Shown here piece by piece: positions 45,241 to 55,743 of a stretch of 64,000 nt of DNA. Both the position numbers and the translations under genes were made by a program. The notes below the pieces were generated by a model. That model was not told the DNA's origin. It did not search any database and saw only the letters and a list, made by a program, of their open reading frames with translations. The stretch covers positions 1,860,001 to 1,924,000 of the forward strand of contig OW051497.1 in assembly GCA_932521035.1 (NCBI GenBank), written 5' to 3'. The stretch is from Oscheius dolichura (Eukaryota; Nematoda; Chromadorea; Rhabditida; Rhabditidae). The stretch's first letter is position 1; the number at the start of each line of letters is the position of its first letter.

Positions 45241-46223
45241 ATGATGCTGCAAATGGCACCATCAGAATCAAAGTGGAGGGGATACCATTATTTTGCCATA
45301 AAGATATTAGTCCAACCCGACTCAGGGAATCAGTTGTTGCTTTTTTTTGTTAGTTGTTTGCAGGCTTAAGCCTCGTCGAAAAACGAACTTCTTCGAATCT
45401 CCTCAAGATTATGATGTTCTCATCGCGAAAGCTATCCTGGTAAGCATTTTTTGTAATTTAGAGGAAAACAGTTGTAGAGCAGCCCGGTAGAGAAGACTAC
45501 CTGTGCACAAATTATTGCTTACCTCAAGGAACAATGCGAGGAACTACGGGGTGAATACCGATGCTGGGATGTCAACATCCGCCACAATTTGTTAAACAGA
45601 GATTTCTTTCTGAAGATGCCGAAAACCGCGTATTTTTTGCAGATTCCAACTTTGTCAATTCAATTTTCAGCGAAAATAGAGGTCACACCTCCGCAAGGAC
45701 TGGAAGAAATTGGTTCTACATGAACACTTTGACCGTCCTTTTGATCCCCTCGTACTGATCAAGAAACCGGGGGCTGCTATGATCATCCCGAGCCATCTAG
45801 CATCCTTTTCCGTCTCACCACCGCCGGTAGGATTTTATTATTTTCGGATTTCGTTTTAGTCATTTGAAGAAGTGTTCCCCCCTGTTGAAGAAGTTCTTGT
45901 CGACTGGCAAATCAAGGAGGAAGATTATGAAAAGTGCCTCTCGCCCCAAAAGCCCAAAGTTATGAACATGTTGGTGAATGGCGGAGCAGCCCGTTTGCAT
46001 GCATCGAATACCGTCAACATGCCCAGCTGGTACAGTATCCCGGGGGTTTGTCTCTCTCTGCTATTTGTATACCTCACAAGTTTAGCCGTCCCCTTCCAAC
46101 GTTTACCCCGCACCTGGTGGCAAGTATGCCGGTCCGCTATCGTTTGGAGATTCTCCTTTCCTGCCTAACACTCCCTGTGGGACTCTCAAATGCGCCTTCT
46201 GTGAGACCAACAACGAATTCTGA
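45241..46223 (+). CDS. Divergent forkhead (FOX) transcription factor
   Basis: Exons join to about 250 residues. A winged-helix forkhead domain starts near residue 40: DYDVLIAKAIL, SSPVEKTTCAQIIAYLKEQC, then the recognition helix region YRCWDVNIRHNLLNRDFFLK and KMPK. The core W..NIRHNL..FFLKMPK is diagnostic, but the usual WxNSIRHNLSxN is altered (N-S to V-N, S to L), so DNA contact may differ. One intron (about 45620-45669) must end at ATAGAG to keep frame. The C-terminus has acidic and proline-rich parts and a final GTLKCAFCETNNEF. The first exon is the weakest part; the model uses ATGATG at 45241. Confidence 0.68.
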
Positions 46224-47164
46224 GGCTTAAAGACTGCCTATATTTGCCAACATATCCCGTCCCTCGGTGCTTTTCATTCCATACAGATCTACATTCGTCA
46301 CCTCGGTAGCCATTTAGTATTCTCTTGTGCCATTTGTAATTCAAAGATAAAACAAACATATTATTCCAACCATCATTCAGTCATTGTTTGGGAACTACTC
46401 CTGATGTCGAAATTTGTCGGATTAAAGGAGGGGGTGTCCTTTCTCGCAGCTGTGCCCTCTTTTTTTCCTGATGTTTTTAACTTTGCCGTCCGGATAGTCA
46501 AACACGTGCAGCCCCCGTTCTCTAGGTCACTCATTCCGCGAGGCGCTTGTTCACCTGAGAAATAGCTTCAAGCCCAATTGTCGAGATCAACTTTTCCGTT
46601 GGTCGGTTACCCTCCGGTCTCCTTCTTCTAGCTGCTCATTACTCTTCGCTTATTGATGCCCAAATAGCAAAATGGAGTCAAAATAGGTGAATCACAAACT
46701 CTCTCCGTTGTCTCGTCTGGGGGAAGTGGGCGTTCTTCAAGCGTTCTCTCATTTCTTTGACAGCAATCGACCACTGGGGCTGTTCTTTTCCTGAGAAAAG
46801 GTCCTTCTTCTTATAGAAAGCGGCTAGCATTTGTATTCACTGTTAAATGATCTGTTGGGGGCAAACAAGGCGACGAATAGTTTATTAGAATCGATTTCTA
46901 TAGCTCGCACCGGCCCGTCTCCTCTTCACTTCATCATCAATGATTTTTCCCTTGTCGGTGGATTACTGATAGAGCGAGATGAGCTTTCTGCATAAACACC
47001 ACTTCTCTTCCTTTTCTTTGATAGAAATATAGATTACTCATGCCCGGTCATCCCATTCCCCATCCGACAAACAGTCTCGACTGCTCTTTCCATTCTGTGT
47101 TTTTCTAGAACATCCACCTGTTTTATTTTTCAGGGAGAACCTAATTTACATAAAAGTCAGCTAC
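46224..47164. other. Intergenic region
   Basis: About 940 bases with the forkhead 3' end (AATAAA-like text is weak) and the upstream part of the pseudokinase gene. No gene or repeat recognised. Confidence 0.4.
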
Positions 47165-49549
47165 ATGGAGATTTTGGAATCACAAGAAAACCAAGACCAG
47201 CCGCCACTGGACGTGAGTCAATGCCTCCATCCCCTTCTATCATTCCTGCATATCCCAGGCATACATGGACAAAACGTCCAATTTTGGGCGTAGGCGGGTG
47301 CCAACAGGTGTTTGTGTTGGTATCTCGGCCATTTCTTGGCCGATTTCAAACATTCAAAGACCTAGTTGGAGAGCACACCAAGGCGATTGTAATGAATCCA
47401 GTCACATCGCATCCAACTCTGTAATCCCCCAAACGTTGACAGAGGATAGGTTACGTAACGCGGCCGACCAAGAACGAGCGTATTGCCCCGGTATTAAAAT
47501 AATTAAAATTTTGGAGAATGCGACAACTAATAACTCTTTCAGGTGGACCTTTTGGGGAGTTTCGTGGATCGCTTCCACCGTCCTGAAAACTGGATTCAAG
47601 TGTTTCCTTGGAAGCGCTACGCCAACAGGTACGTTTCCCCCTTGTATATTATATTTTATTCTGTAGATATATCGCCTTGAAAGAAATCGGAGCAGGTCCA
47701 CGCTCCACTGTCTGGTTGGTATTCGACCTCAATCACCGATCGTCTTTTTCGCCACCATTCGTGGCACTGAAGTTTGTCAGAGCTGTTTTCACATCTGAAA
47801 CAGAGATTCCCGAACTAGACGTGGGAAAATTATTTTTTTATTTAATTAGAAAGGTCGTTTACAGGTCTTGCAATCTCTCAACCGCTCCAGGATAGGTCGT
47901 CATCGAGAAAGACTGATCCAGCTGCTCCTCCACTTCTTCTACTCCGAGAACGGAGAATGGTTTCTAGGGTTAATTCAACCAGTAAGCGGGTTTTTACTAT
48001 TTTGTTGCACTGTATGAATTTCAGCTGGCCGCCACTGATGCATACTCCTATCTGTGCAAAAAGACGAGGTTAGATCTCAACGTGGCCAAGAACATCATTC
48101 GCCAGGTAAACTGTGCAAATCTCCTTTCATAAAAGTGAAATATAGATGTTAGAAGGCCTTGTCTTCCTCCACGAGAGTTGTCAACGACTGCACGGAGACT
48201 TGAAGCCCGAGAGCATCCTGCTCCTCCCAGATGCCAGGGCAATGGCCGTCATCTGCCAGAAGGCAGTCAACGAGGCTCGAAACGTCAGCAGAACAGATGA
48301 TATGGAATTGCCAACTCCTCTGGAACAAGAAGAAATTGAAAAAGCTCTGAAGGTAGTTTAACTTCCTGTCGTGCCGGTTCATTTTCATTTCAAAAAGGAG
48401 TACAGGCTTTTCGTTTCAGGACTTGGACAAGGCTGCGGCAGCATCACTTCCTATGTACCCCGAAAAACTCCAGGTAAAAATACAAGCCGTAGACTAAACA
48501 GAAAAAGATAGATCGTCCTTGGCGCCCTGGGATGCTCACAAAAACTGGCCAAAACCGGCCACCTTGGCACCCTACAAACGCGTTTCTACAGAGCTCCTGA
48601 AGTCGTTACCCTTTCCCCCTACGGAGCGCCAATTGATGTCTGGTCTGTCGGTTGTGTTGTGAGTCTTCTTCTTTTGTTGTTATCTTGTTTTTAGTTGTAT
48701 GAATTACTGACAGGAGCTCACCTTTTTCCTATCGATGGCGAACGTTTCGACGAGCAGGTAGATAAGGAGCATCTCATGCTCATTGAACTGATCATTGATA
48801 AAATTCCTGCACGCATGAAAAAGAGTCGCAAAGCTCTCCGTCTCTTCAAGGTGGGCTAGTTTCTGTTTCTAATGTGGACAGCTTTTAGGATTTCGAAGTG
48901 GAGAAATTGTCTCAACATGGTAATAGGTTGCTCGGAACACTCCTCATGGCGAAGGGCGGGCTTCCCATGGGCATGGCCGCAGAGGCTGCCCAGTTTCTTT
49001 CTCGCTTACTGCTGATTAATCCCGTCAGTTTTCTGTTCACTTTTTCTTCTTGAAAGCGGGACTTAGGCTAATAGATGGACTGCTAAGGAGGCTTTGTACC
49101 ATCCGTTCTTGATGGGTGAACCCGAGCCTGTAAGTCGTTCCTCTAACCATAACTAGTAATCTCTTTAGGACCTATCTGTAGTACTTCAACAGCAAGAGGT
49201 CAAAGATGTTCCAATGGCGGATGCTGAAGACGACGTACGTTTTTTTTTTCATTTCTAGGCTTCCTCCTATCAAATGAGGGTTATTTTACCATTTTTAGAC
49301 AGAAACAGCCTCCATAGATGTACAGGTTTCCTCACCTTACTGTTATGATGGTATTTATCCAGGATCTTTCCCAAACGGATTGTTCTTTCAGATATTTCCG
49401 ACGCTCTGTCTACCTGTTCCTGCCCGCCTTCTTTCTTCTCCCTGGTCAAGCCTCCAGATGTTATCCCTGCCCCCTCTAGAAGAAAGCACCGAAGACGTGG
49501 CAGCAACGTTGAAGTTCTCAAGACTAGGAAGCGTAAAAACCAGCAGTGA
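47165..49549 (+). CDS. SRPK/CMGC-like pseudokinase
   Basis: At least ten exons can be joined. The kinase fold is clear: RYIALKEIGAGPRSTVWLVF (glycine loop), FVALKFVRA (ATP lysine kept), GLVFLHESCQRLHGDLKPES, QTRFYRAPEVVTLSPYGAPI then DVWSVGCVLYELLTG. The catalytic loop has HGDLKPES: Asp kept, Asn lost. The DFG position reads GALG (48526 region), so the metal-binding Asp is Ala. Catalysis is therefore unlikely. A roughly 70-residue insert separates the catalytic loop from the DFG position, recalling the spacer of SR-protein kinases. The protein ends in an acidic stretch and probably a basic tail (RRKHRRRGSNVEV) ending at 49547-49549; the last two introns are uncertain. Intron 1 contains a dispersed repeat. 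Confidence 0.75.
47290..47460 (+). repeat. Dispersed repeat, copy 2
   Basis: Inverted relative to 28430-28575, sharing GGCCATTTCTTGGCCGATTT, ATTCAAAGACCTAGTTGGAG and AGCACA. It lies in the first intron of the pseudokinase gene. Confidence 0.6.
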
Positions 49550-49838
49550 TGCCCCGTCTCCGTTCACTTGTTTACGTTGATTCCGAATCTGCAATAAAAA
49601 AAACTAAAGTTGTCAATTTTCGTTGAGATTGGGTGGGAAATGAAGGAGCTACAACATCAAATAAAGTTTACCTACATGTTCACTCGCTGTGGCGCTTTCG
49701 TTACGACCCTTCCTTCTCTCAAGCTTTCGCTTCTAGAACATATTTACTGGTGTTCTACACAGTTTTGTACTCTGATTACTACGTGAGAGGAAATTATCGG
49801 TCTGTCATGTTAGAGAATTTTGAATACGGTGGCCGGAA

Positions 49839-49903
49839 GGAACTAAGTTCCGAGTGAAATTAGCATAATTGCGGCCGTTTTCGCGTTCGAGGAACTAAGT
49901 TCC
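49839..49903. promoter_or_regulatory. Pair of 13-base dyads
   Basis: GGAACTAAGTTCC, a perfect dyad around a central A, occurs at 49839-49851 and again at 49891-49903. Two identical palindromic words 52 bases apart suggest a binding site for a dimeric factor. No gene starts close by; the surrounding 49550-50725 shows nothing else I can support. Confidence 0.35.
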
Positions 49904-50725
49904 GGTTTGTTATTTAGCGGCATATTTCACGGTTTCCAAGCATTTATAGCTGTTTAAATAGATTTATTTGTGTTGTGTGACAACAAAACGGTTCATTTTG
50001 TCCAACTAGATACAAGGGCTCCCGTCAAATTTAACGGATTAGGTAAGGAATTTTTGTTGAGCGCGGTAAGCACCCTGAACGAACCCAGTAAACGTTTATT
50101 TAGGATATTAACGCCTATCTTTTGGCTCTTTCTCCTCAGAAGATAAACAATTATTGTTTTTTGTGATGTTGCCGTGAAATAAACAATGTTTCATTAGTTT
50201 GCCATCACAACGGCTCTCACAGTTTGTAAACGGCGAATTCTTTGTTAACGGAGCTAGGCCTCGTTATGAAGCGCTGTCTCTCTGGGATTTCCACTATAAA
50301 AGGGAGCCTACCCCAGTAAAATATAATCAAGGACCACCTCTATGCTTCAACTCTCCTACATAAGGTATACTACCGTACTTTATGAAGGATCGGCAAAACA
50401 AAAGTAGTAAGGAAGACTGACATTTGGCTGTCCATGTGTCCTAAAAGGTTATATTGCTGATCACCTTTTACACCGTTCAATATTCCTCACGACCCTGACA
50501 TGTTCCGATGGCTTCATAGTCCCCTTGGGGTTCAGCGCTTTATAAACTGAACAATGTGTTGTAAAGTGCCGCCCAGTGTAAGGAGATTGACAATATAACA
50601 TTGCAAGAAGGAAACAAAGAAGGTTGGAAAAAATTGAACGTAACACGAGAATAGTATTAAAGAGAAAAAACAAAAAAGAATGAGAAGTGTGGCAACATTT
50701 TTTCTTCTGAAAAAAGGAAGATCCT

Positions 50726-51053
50726 CTACCACTTCAAGACTAGGAGCTCTGCATTGTTCTGGACACCGCAATCTGACAGCGTGGCCATGTCCGGCAACTG
50801 GTCAACTGAATACAAAATCATTAGTACGCTTTTCTATTTTAAACCTACAGTCGAAAGTCAACAAGACCTGCTCCAACTGCCATCCCATGAGGACTGCAAT
50901 ATCAACCCTGACCTCAAGAACGGAGGTAGAGGAGAGGTAGTCGGGCAGCATATAGGACTGACCGTAATGCCAAAAAGTCAAACCTGCTGAAAAACGCCAA
51001 AATTTGGTTTCATTGAATTTAATATAATTGGTAAAACAGTCTTCTTTGCTCAT
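50726..51053 (-). CDS. Ubiquitin-like domain protein
   Basis: A ubiquitin-fold sequence is readable across two or three exons: TFWHYGQSYMLPDYLSSTSV, LEVRVDIAVLMGWQLEQVLL, TFDF/DQLPDMATLSDCGVQNNAELLV, LKW then stop. The pattern TVLxxKxxIxxxxGxxxxxQ...TLxDxxIQNxxxLxL of ubiquitin-like domains is matched, with W and Y near the start as in UBLs of the USP14 or UBLCP1 kind. There is no C-terminal Gly-Gly, so it is not a conjugated modifier. The intron between TFD and DQL has a clear TACTAAT branch-point-like word. The first exon (ATG at 51053) is a guess; further exons could lie upstream. Confidence 0.5.
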
Positions 51054-52844
51054 TTATAACAATCATCTTTTGCCGATATCTGCTGGACCGCCCCGTACTC
51101 CTTGCTACAAACGTTATAACAGAAAATAGAAACAGATGAAAAGATATTTTTCTACTTAGCCTACTGCTTTTATCTGAGCAGTTTCAAAACTGTTCGCTCT
51201 TTTCAAACAGCCGTTGGAAAAGCAAATCCGATTTATAAAGTGCGCACAGCATTTTAGTGTCTAGCCCACCCATTAAAAAATAAAACAAAACCCACACAAA
51301 GTCTCATTTACTCCGAGCGCCATGCGCCCGGTTTAACTTTGTAACTTTCAGAAAAAGTAACTTTTAATAGCAAAGAGAAACAAAAACTCACTCAGGCGCA
51401 GAGCTGGCGGACGAGGGCGTCCCGGGGTGGCAGCGTCGCCTGCTCCAGGATCTACCATTCTTGGGCAGGTGGGAAGCAATAATGACTTCCTGGAAATGAA
51501 AATGACCAGACTTGGTCAAAACGACTTAACCGAATTCGGCTTTTCCAAATTCGACCAGGTTCATTTTCCCAGGAAAGTCGGTCCGGGGTCGGTGGGGTCG
51601 GCTCCCCGAGAGCGTAACTGTCGTTCTTTCAGTAATTACATTCCCGAGATTACGGGAGAAGATCTCTAGGGCTGTTTGTTGTAGTGAAGATCTTGCAAAG
51701 CCAGTCCGCGATCTCGACTGATAGGATTCCGTCAGGAGTCGCGGTAAATCCTCTTCGCATTTTTCCAAACTGTTTGCGCCGAAGTGTAGACGTTCCCAAG
51801 GTGCTCCGTGATAGAATTAGAGGAAGCTGTGGAGAGGTGATAGAACGTCTACCCGATGACGTCTCCTTGCTTGAGCACCCAGCTGTGTCTTGTATATCGT
51901 CGGATAACGGGGAGTGACTGATTGTTCCATCTTCTGTCTTTGATGGCTTCTCTGCACTCCTTCTCCTTGGCTGGCTGTATGGATGCATGTGTGGGTTTGA
52001 TTGAATGAAGCGACCCAGAAGGTACACGATGTGCACTGCTGATATGTTCGGACGAATTGCCTTGGCGGCCGTTCAGATCATTCAACAGCCAAGCCAACAA
52101 AGCTCCTTTCATGGGTTAATAAATAAATATTGAAGCAATATATGCACCTGAAAAACAGCGTTACTCAAGAAATAACAAAGACGAGTAGATAAAGAAAAAA
52201 AGTATAGCAAATAAGAAGAAGGAAGTAGCTCTTATTCCACAAAGAGAGGTGCCCCGTGTCAGATAAGATGGCGGTGGAGGAGAAGATGATAAGCAGGACA
52301 GTCAATAAAAGAGACCGCGAAGTTTCGGGGTTGTACAACTTTTAAGAGAAAGATTGGGAAGAAATGGCGTCCTGCTGTATTTATGAGGCGCTTGGTCTAA
52401 AGTGATCTGGAGAATTTTCGGAGGCCATCGGGAAGGAAGACGTTCTCCTAGGCACGTTTTCGAGAAAAGAGGTGCTGGAAGCCTCATCGTTAGTTGATGG
52501 TTCCCTTCATCAATAACCATTACTGAGTGTCTTCTTCCCTTTTTTGGTATTTTCTCACCATTTTCATCGTTCTTCTGGTTTTTTCCTCTGTATTTGTGTG
52601 AATCAGGACAAAAAATCTGATGCAGGTCTCAAAATTACAAGCCAATATCCTCAGATTTCATTCGAGAAGTGAAAGCTGCTGGTGAAGCGAAGCGCCCCCT
52701 GCCCTCTAGAAGTGCGTCGCTTTCAAAATTTCGCTTGGGTCAAACTAGCCATTCCTCTTCATTCATTTATTATTCCATTGCTCTTCTAAGCTTCTCCCCT
52801 TTCCTTTCTCTATTTTATCTCCTCCTAATTACTGCACTCTTCAG
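51054..52844. other. Unresolved region
   Basis: Several overlapping frames on both strands at 51420-52110 are open. The minus-strand text RRGFTATPDGILSVEIADWL looks protein-like, but I could not build a complete gene. 52113-52844 shows nothing recognisable. Confidence 0.3.
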
Positions 52845-53705
52845 ATGAATAACAGTCAAGTATTTCTAAAGAATCAAGATGCCGTTACGTTTGTGGATAA
52901 TCGTTTAATGAATCTCTATCATCATGCTAAAGAAGAGAACGGATCAACGCAACTGCTTGCCGATATTCTCCAATGCAAGGAAATTGTGAGCCGAGTCTTC
53001 GCCGAGCAGCTCAGTTCCCAAACCATATTTGACGCCTCCCTTCATCGAAATGCATTAATGCAGCAAGAAAGTGAGTTCCTTCTTCTTTTCCTGTAATAAT
53101 AGAATTAAAATTTAGATAAACAAATGGCAAAGATAATTGATGAGCAGCATGATCAAATTCTGAGGCAAAAGGACATCATTGATAAGACTCAGAAGACTAT
53201 GACAAGATGTCGAACCATTAATCTGGAATGGATGGCTAATTACGATAAAACATTCGCAGCTTTCCAAGAAGCAAGTGAGTCTATATTTTTTAAAGACTAT
53301 AAATTCATATTAAAATTTTAGATAAACGATTAGAAAAGATGATTGAAGAGCTTGAGAGCAAAAACAAGGATTTAGAGGAGCAGATAACGAAACAGAAGGT
53401 CGCCGTCATCAACGGAAATAATCAAAATGTACCGCCGCTGCCTCAATTGAAAGGATCAGACTGCAAAATCTGCTTCTCGGAATTTGGTAGTCCTCCAATT
53501 GCATTTTAATAGCCAACTTTGTTTAGATGAGAATAGATTTCCCATGGTCGGTCCCTGTGGTCATTCCCTCTGCAAGGACTGCCTCGACCAGTTGCCGAAC
53601 TTGAATTGCCCCTTCTGCCAGCGCCAGAACGCTTACCAGAGGCCGGCGAAAAATTATTTGGCGTGGGAAGTATTGGAAGAAGCCAGAAGACAACGAAACT
53701 ATTGA
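52845..53705 (+). CDS. Coiled-coil RING finger protein (probable E3 ubiquitin ligase)
   Basis: Four exons (52845-53070, 53116-53274, 53322-53486, 53527-53705), all introns in phase 1, give about 242 residues. A helical N-terminus is followed by long coiled coil (IIDEQHDQILRQKDIIDKTQ, MIEELESKNKDLEEQITKQK) and a C-terminal C3HC4 RING: CKIC, then CGHSLCKDC and CPFC. The cysteine/histidine spacing is complete. The protein continues about 27 residues after the RING. The start follows a CTCTTCAG acceptor directly. It resembles the many small nematode RING proteins with CxICxxxF...CGHxxCxxC; the substrate is unknown. Confidence 0.8.
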
Positions 53706-54751
53706 AGGCAGGAACGAATGTCGAGAAGAGACGACATTCGTTTAGATATTTGTATATATTATTCTGTAATGATTTATACTCATAAAGTAATGTTTTATTT
53801 CAATCTGTTTGGATGAAATATGTAACAGACGCCATGGGTCAGGGAAATCTTTCTTCAGGATGAACGGAACCGGAGTCGACTGCTTCCAGGGCTTCGAACT
53901 GATTCATACAAAGGTTTTACGGCGGGACGAGTCCCTTTCTCTGTCAGGAACTGAAATTTAGTCGGATTTTTTCCAAAAAGAAAAATGAAAAATCACCTTG
54001 AAGTGGGATAGGCTCAGTTGGGTCGCATTGGGGCCAGGGTTGTGCGGAATTCCCGTCCCTTTTCATCTCGTTTTTTGGGCGGGACGAGTCCCGTCTCGTC
54101 CCATTTTACGGGATAAGAAGGGGCGGGATGAGAAGAAAAATACAAAAGGGCCCCCCCCCCCCTTTGGTAGTTCCCATTTTTCATCCGCCATCAAAAGTAG
54201 ATAAGGGCCCACCCTTATGAAGTTTTTGGGTCACCATGAAAAACTAGATAAGGGGGAACCCTTACCAATTTTGAACCCAGCGACTTCGCCAGATGTAGTC
54301 GTCGATAGGTGGTTGGAGCGGAAGTCTGCAAAAAAATTTTTCTGCATTTCTCTCCTTTTGTGGTGCCAGGGAAAATGAATTCCAAGAAAGGCACGGCTGA
54401 AACTAAATAAGCTTTTGTGGTATGCGAATAGCAGACTTTGCCGGATATCTGCTAGCTGTACTCATCTGTGTCTTGATTTATTGGCTGCACTCGTAAAATC
54501 AGTGAATCACTCTTTTGAGGATTGATAAACCGGCAGCGGGAAACTCAACCCCACATCTGCTGGGGGTCAACCGGCCGCGGGGGACGTTCCCCTCATTTTG
54601 TTGCCTCCATTTTATTGCTTCCATTTTTTCCGAAATTCCTCCATTTTATGATATTTTGATGTGCATGTTATTTTGAGACAAGGCGACTTCCATACCTTCT
54701 TGAATCAGTTCAATTTGGTGAGTTTTTGGAGCAAAAAAACGCAAACACTTT
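53706..54751. other. Intergenic with clustered short inverted repeats
   Basis: GGCGGGACGAGTCCC occurs at 53922 and 54076; the second copy continues into CGTCTCGTCCC, forming a hairpin. GATAAGGGCCCACCCTTAT and a variant GATAAGGGGGAACCCTTA follow near 54200-54270. A C10 run lies at 54151-54162. No gene recognised. Confidence 0.45.
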
Positions 54752-54823
54752 TGGAGGTGCGGGGGATCGAACCCCGGGCCTTCCGCATGCAAAGCGGACG
54801 CTCTACCACTGAGCCACACCCCC
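54752..54823 (-). tRNA. tRNA-Ala (anticodon TGC)
   Basis: The minus strand folds as a standard tRNA: acceptor GGGGGTG with CACCTCC (one G-U pair), discriminator A, D arm with TGGCTCAGTGGTAGAGC, anticodon stem CCGCT/TGCGG-like around TTTGCAT (anticodon TGC, alanine), and T arm CGGGGTTCGATCCCCCG. Both internal promoter boxes are intact. A T run follows about 14 bases downstream on the minus strand as terminator. No intron. Confidence 0.93.
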
Positions 54824-55743
54824 ATGATACAGCACGATATGCTGGTGTTGTGAGTGCCGAGATGGCGGGTTGAAACGTTTAATTCGGTATTTTGGAAGGG
54901 AAATACAGTGACGACCAAAAGTTTGAAAACTTTTAATATTTTGGGCTTGCTCGCCCATAACAACTGATTTTCTAGAAATTTGCTGTAATGGGTAAAAATA
55001 GACGAGAAACACGATGGTAATGCCCGTTTTTACAAAAACTCAAACTTGAGAATTTTATGAAGTTTTTTTTGTAAAATCGCGGCCCAAAAGTTTGGAAACC
55101 CCTTTTCTCGGCTCTCTCGCGCTTGGAATAATCACATTCTTTTAAATGTTTTAGTGTAGAAATATTTCTATAAGCCTGTTCTACATGGTCCATCAGGAAT
55201 CTCCCCATAAAAACCTTACAAAGGAGCTCCCCGAAATACCCCCGTTTGACCGTTGGCTTTGATTATTATGATCCCTTGCCTCTTCCTTTCCGCATCTTTC
55301 CATTTAATTAGGGGTAGTAACGTCCAGGGGGCATCCACCCGCCCAGGTAGAGAAAACAATGTGGTTCCCCTAATTGATATTTTGCAACAACTTCCGTCAT
55401 AAAGAGGAAGTGATACTGGCCGAGATTACATTGACGAAAGTTCAGGATCACTGCCCTCTTATCTTCAGATAAGAAAAAGCCCGAGATCGGCTACAAACGT
55501 GCGATTAATACTCCTTCTAGGGGTCTCTACCTCCTGCTTATCTGCTTCCGAGTAAATCTGCCTGGAAACAGCTTCCATTGGGAGTAATCCTATTCTTAGA
55601 CGTCATTTAAAGCTAAATCAAAATCTGCTAAAAATCAATCACTCCAACGCTAACAAAAATTTTCCGATTCGCTTCGCTTTCATTACCTCCTATTAATTTT
55701 CCCTAGGTTTTGTTCAACTTCCTAGAACAAGTTCTGTTACATT
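54824..55743. other. Intergenic region upstream of kinase gene
   Basis: AT-rich spacer with weak open frames on the minus strand. Two similar phrases, CCAAAAGTTTGAAAAC near 54917 and CCAAAAGTTTGGAAAC near 55084, are 165 bases apart. Nothing else is supported. Confidence 0.4.
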
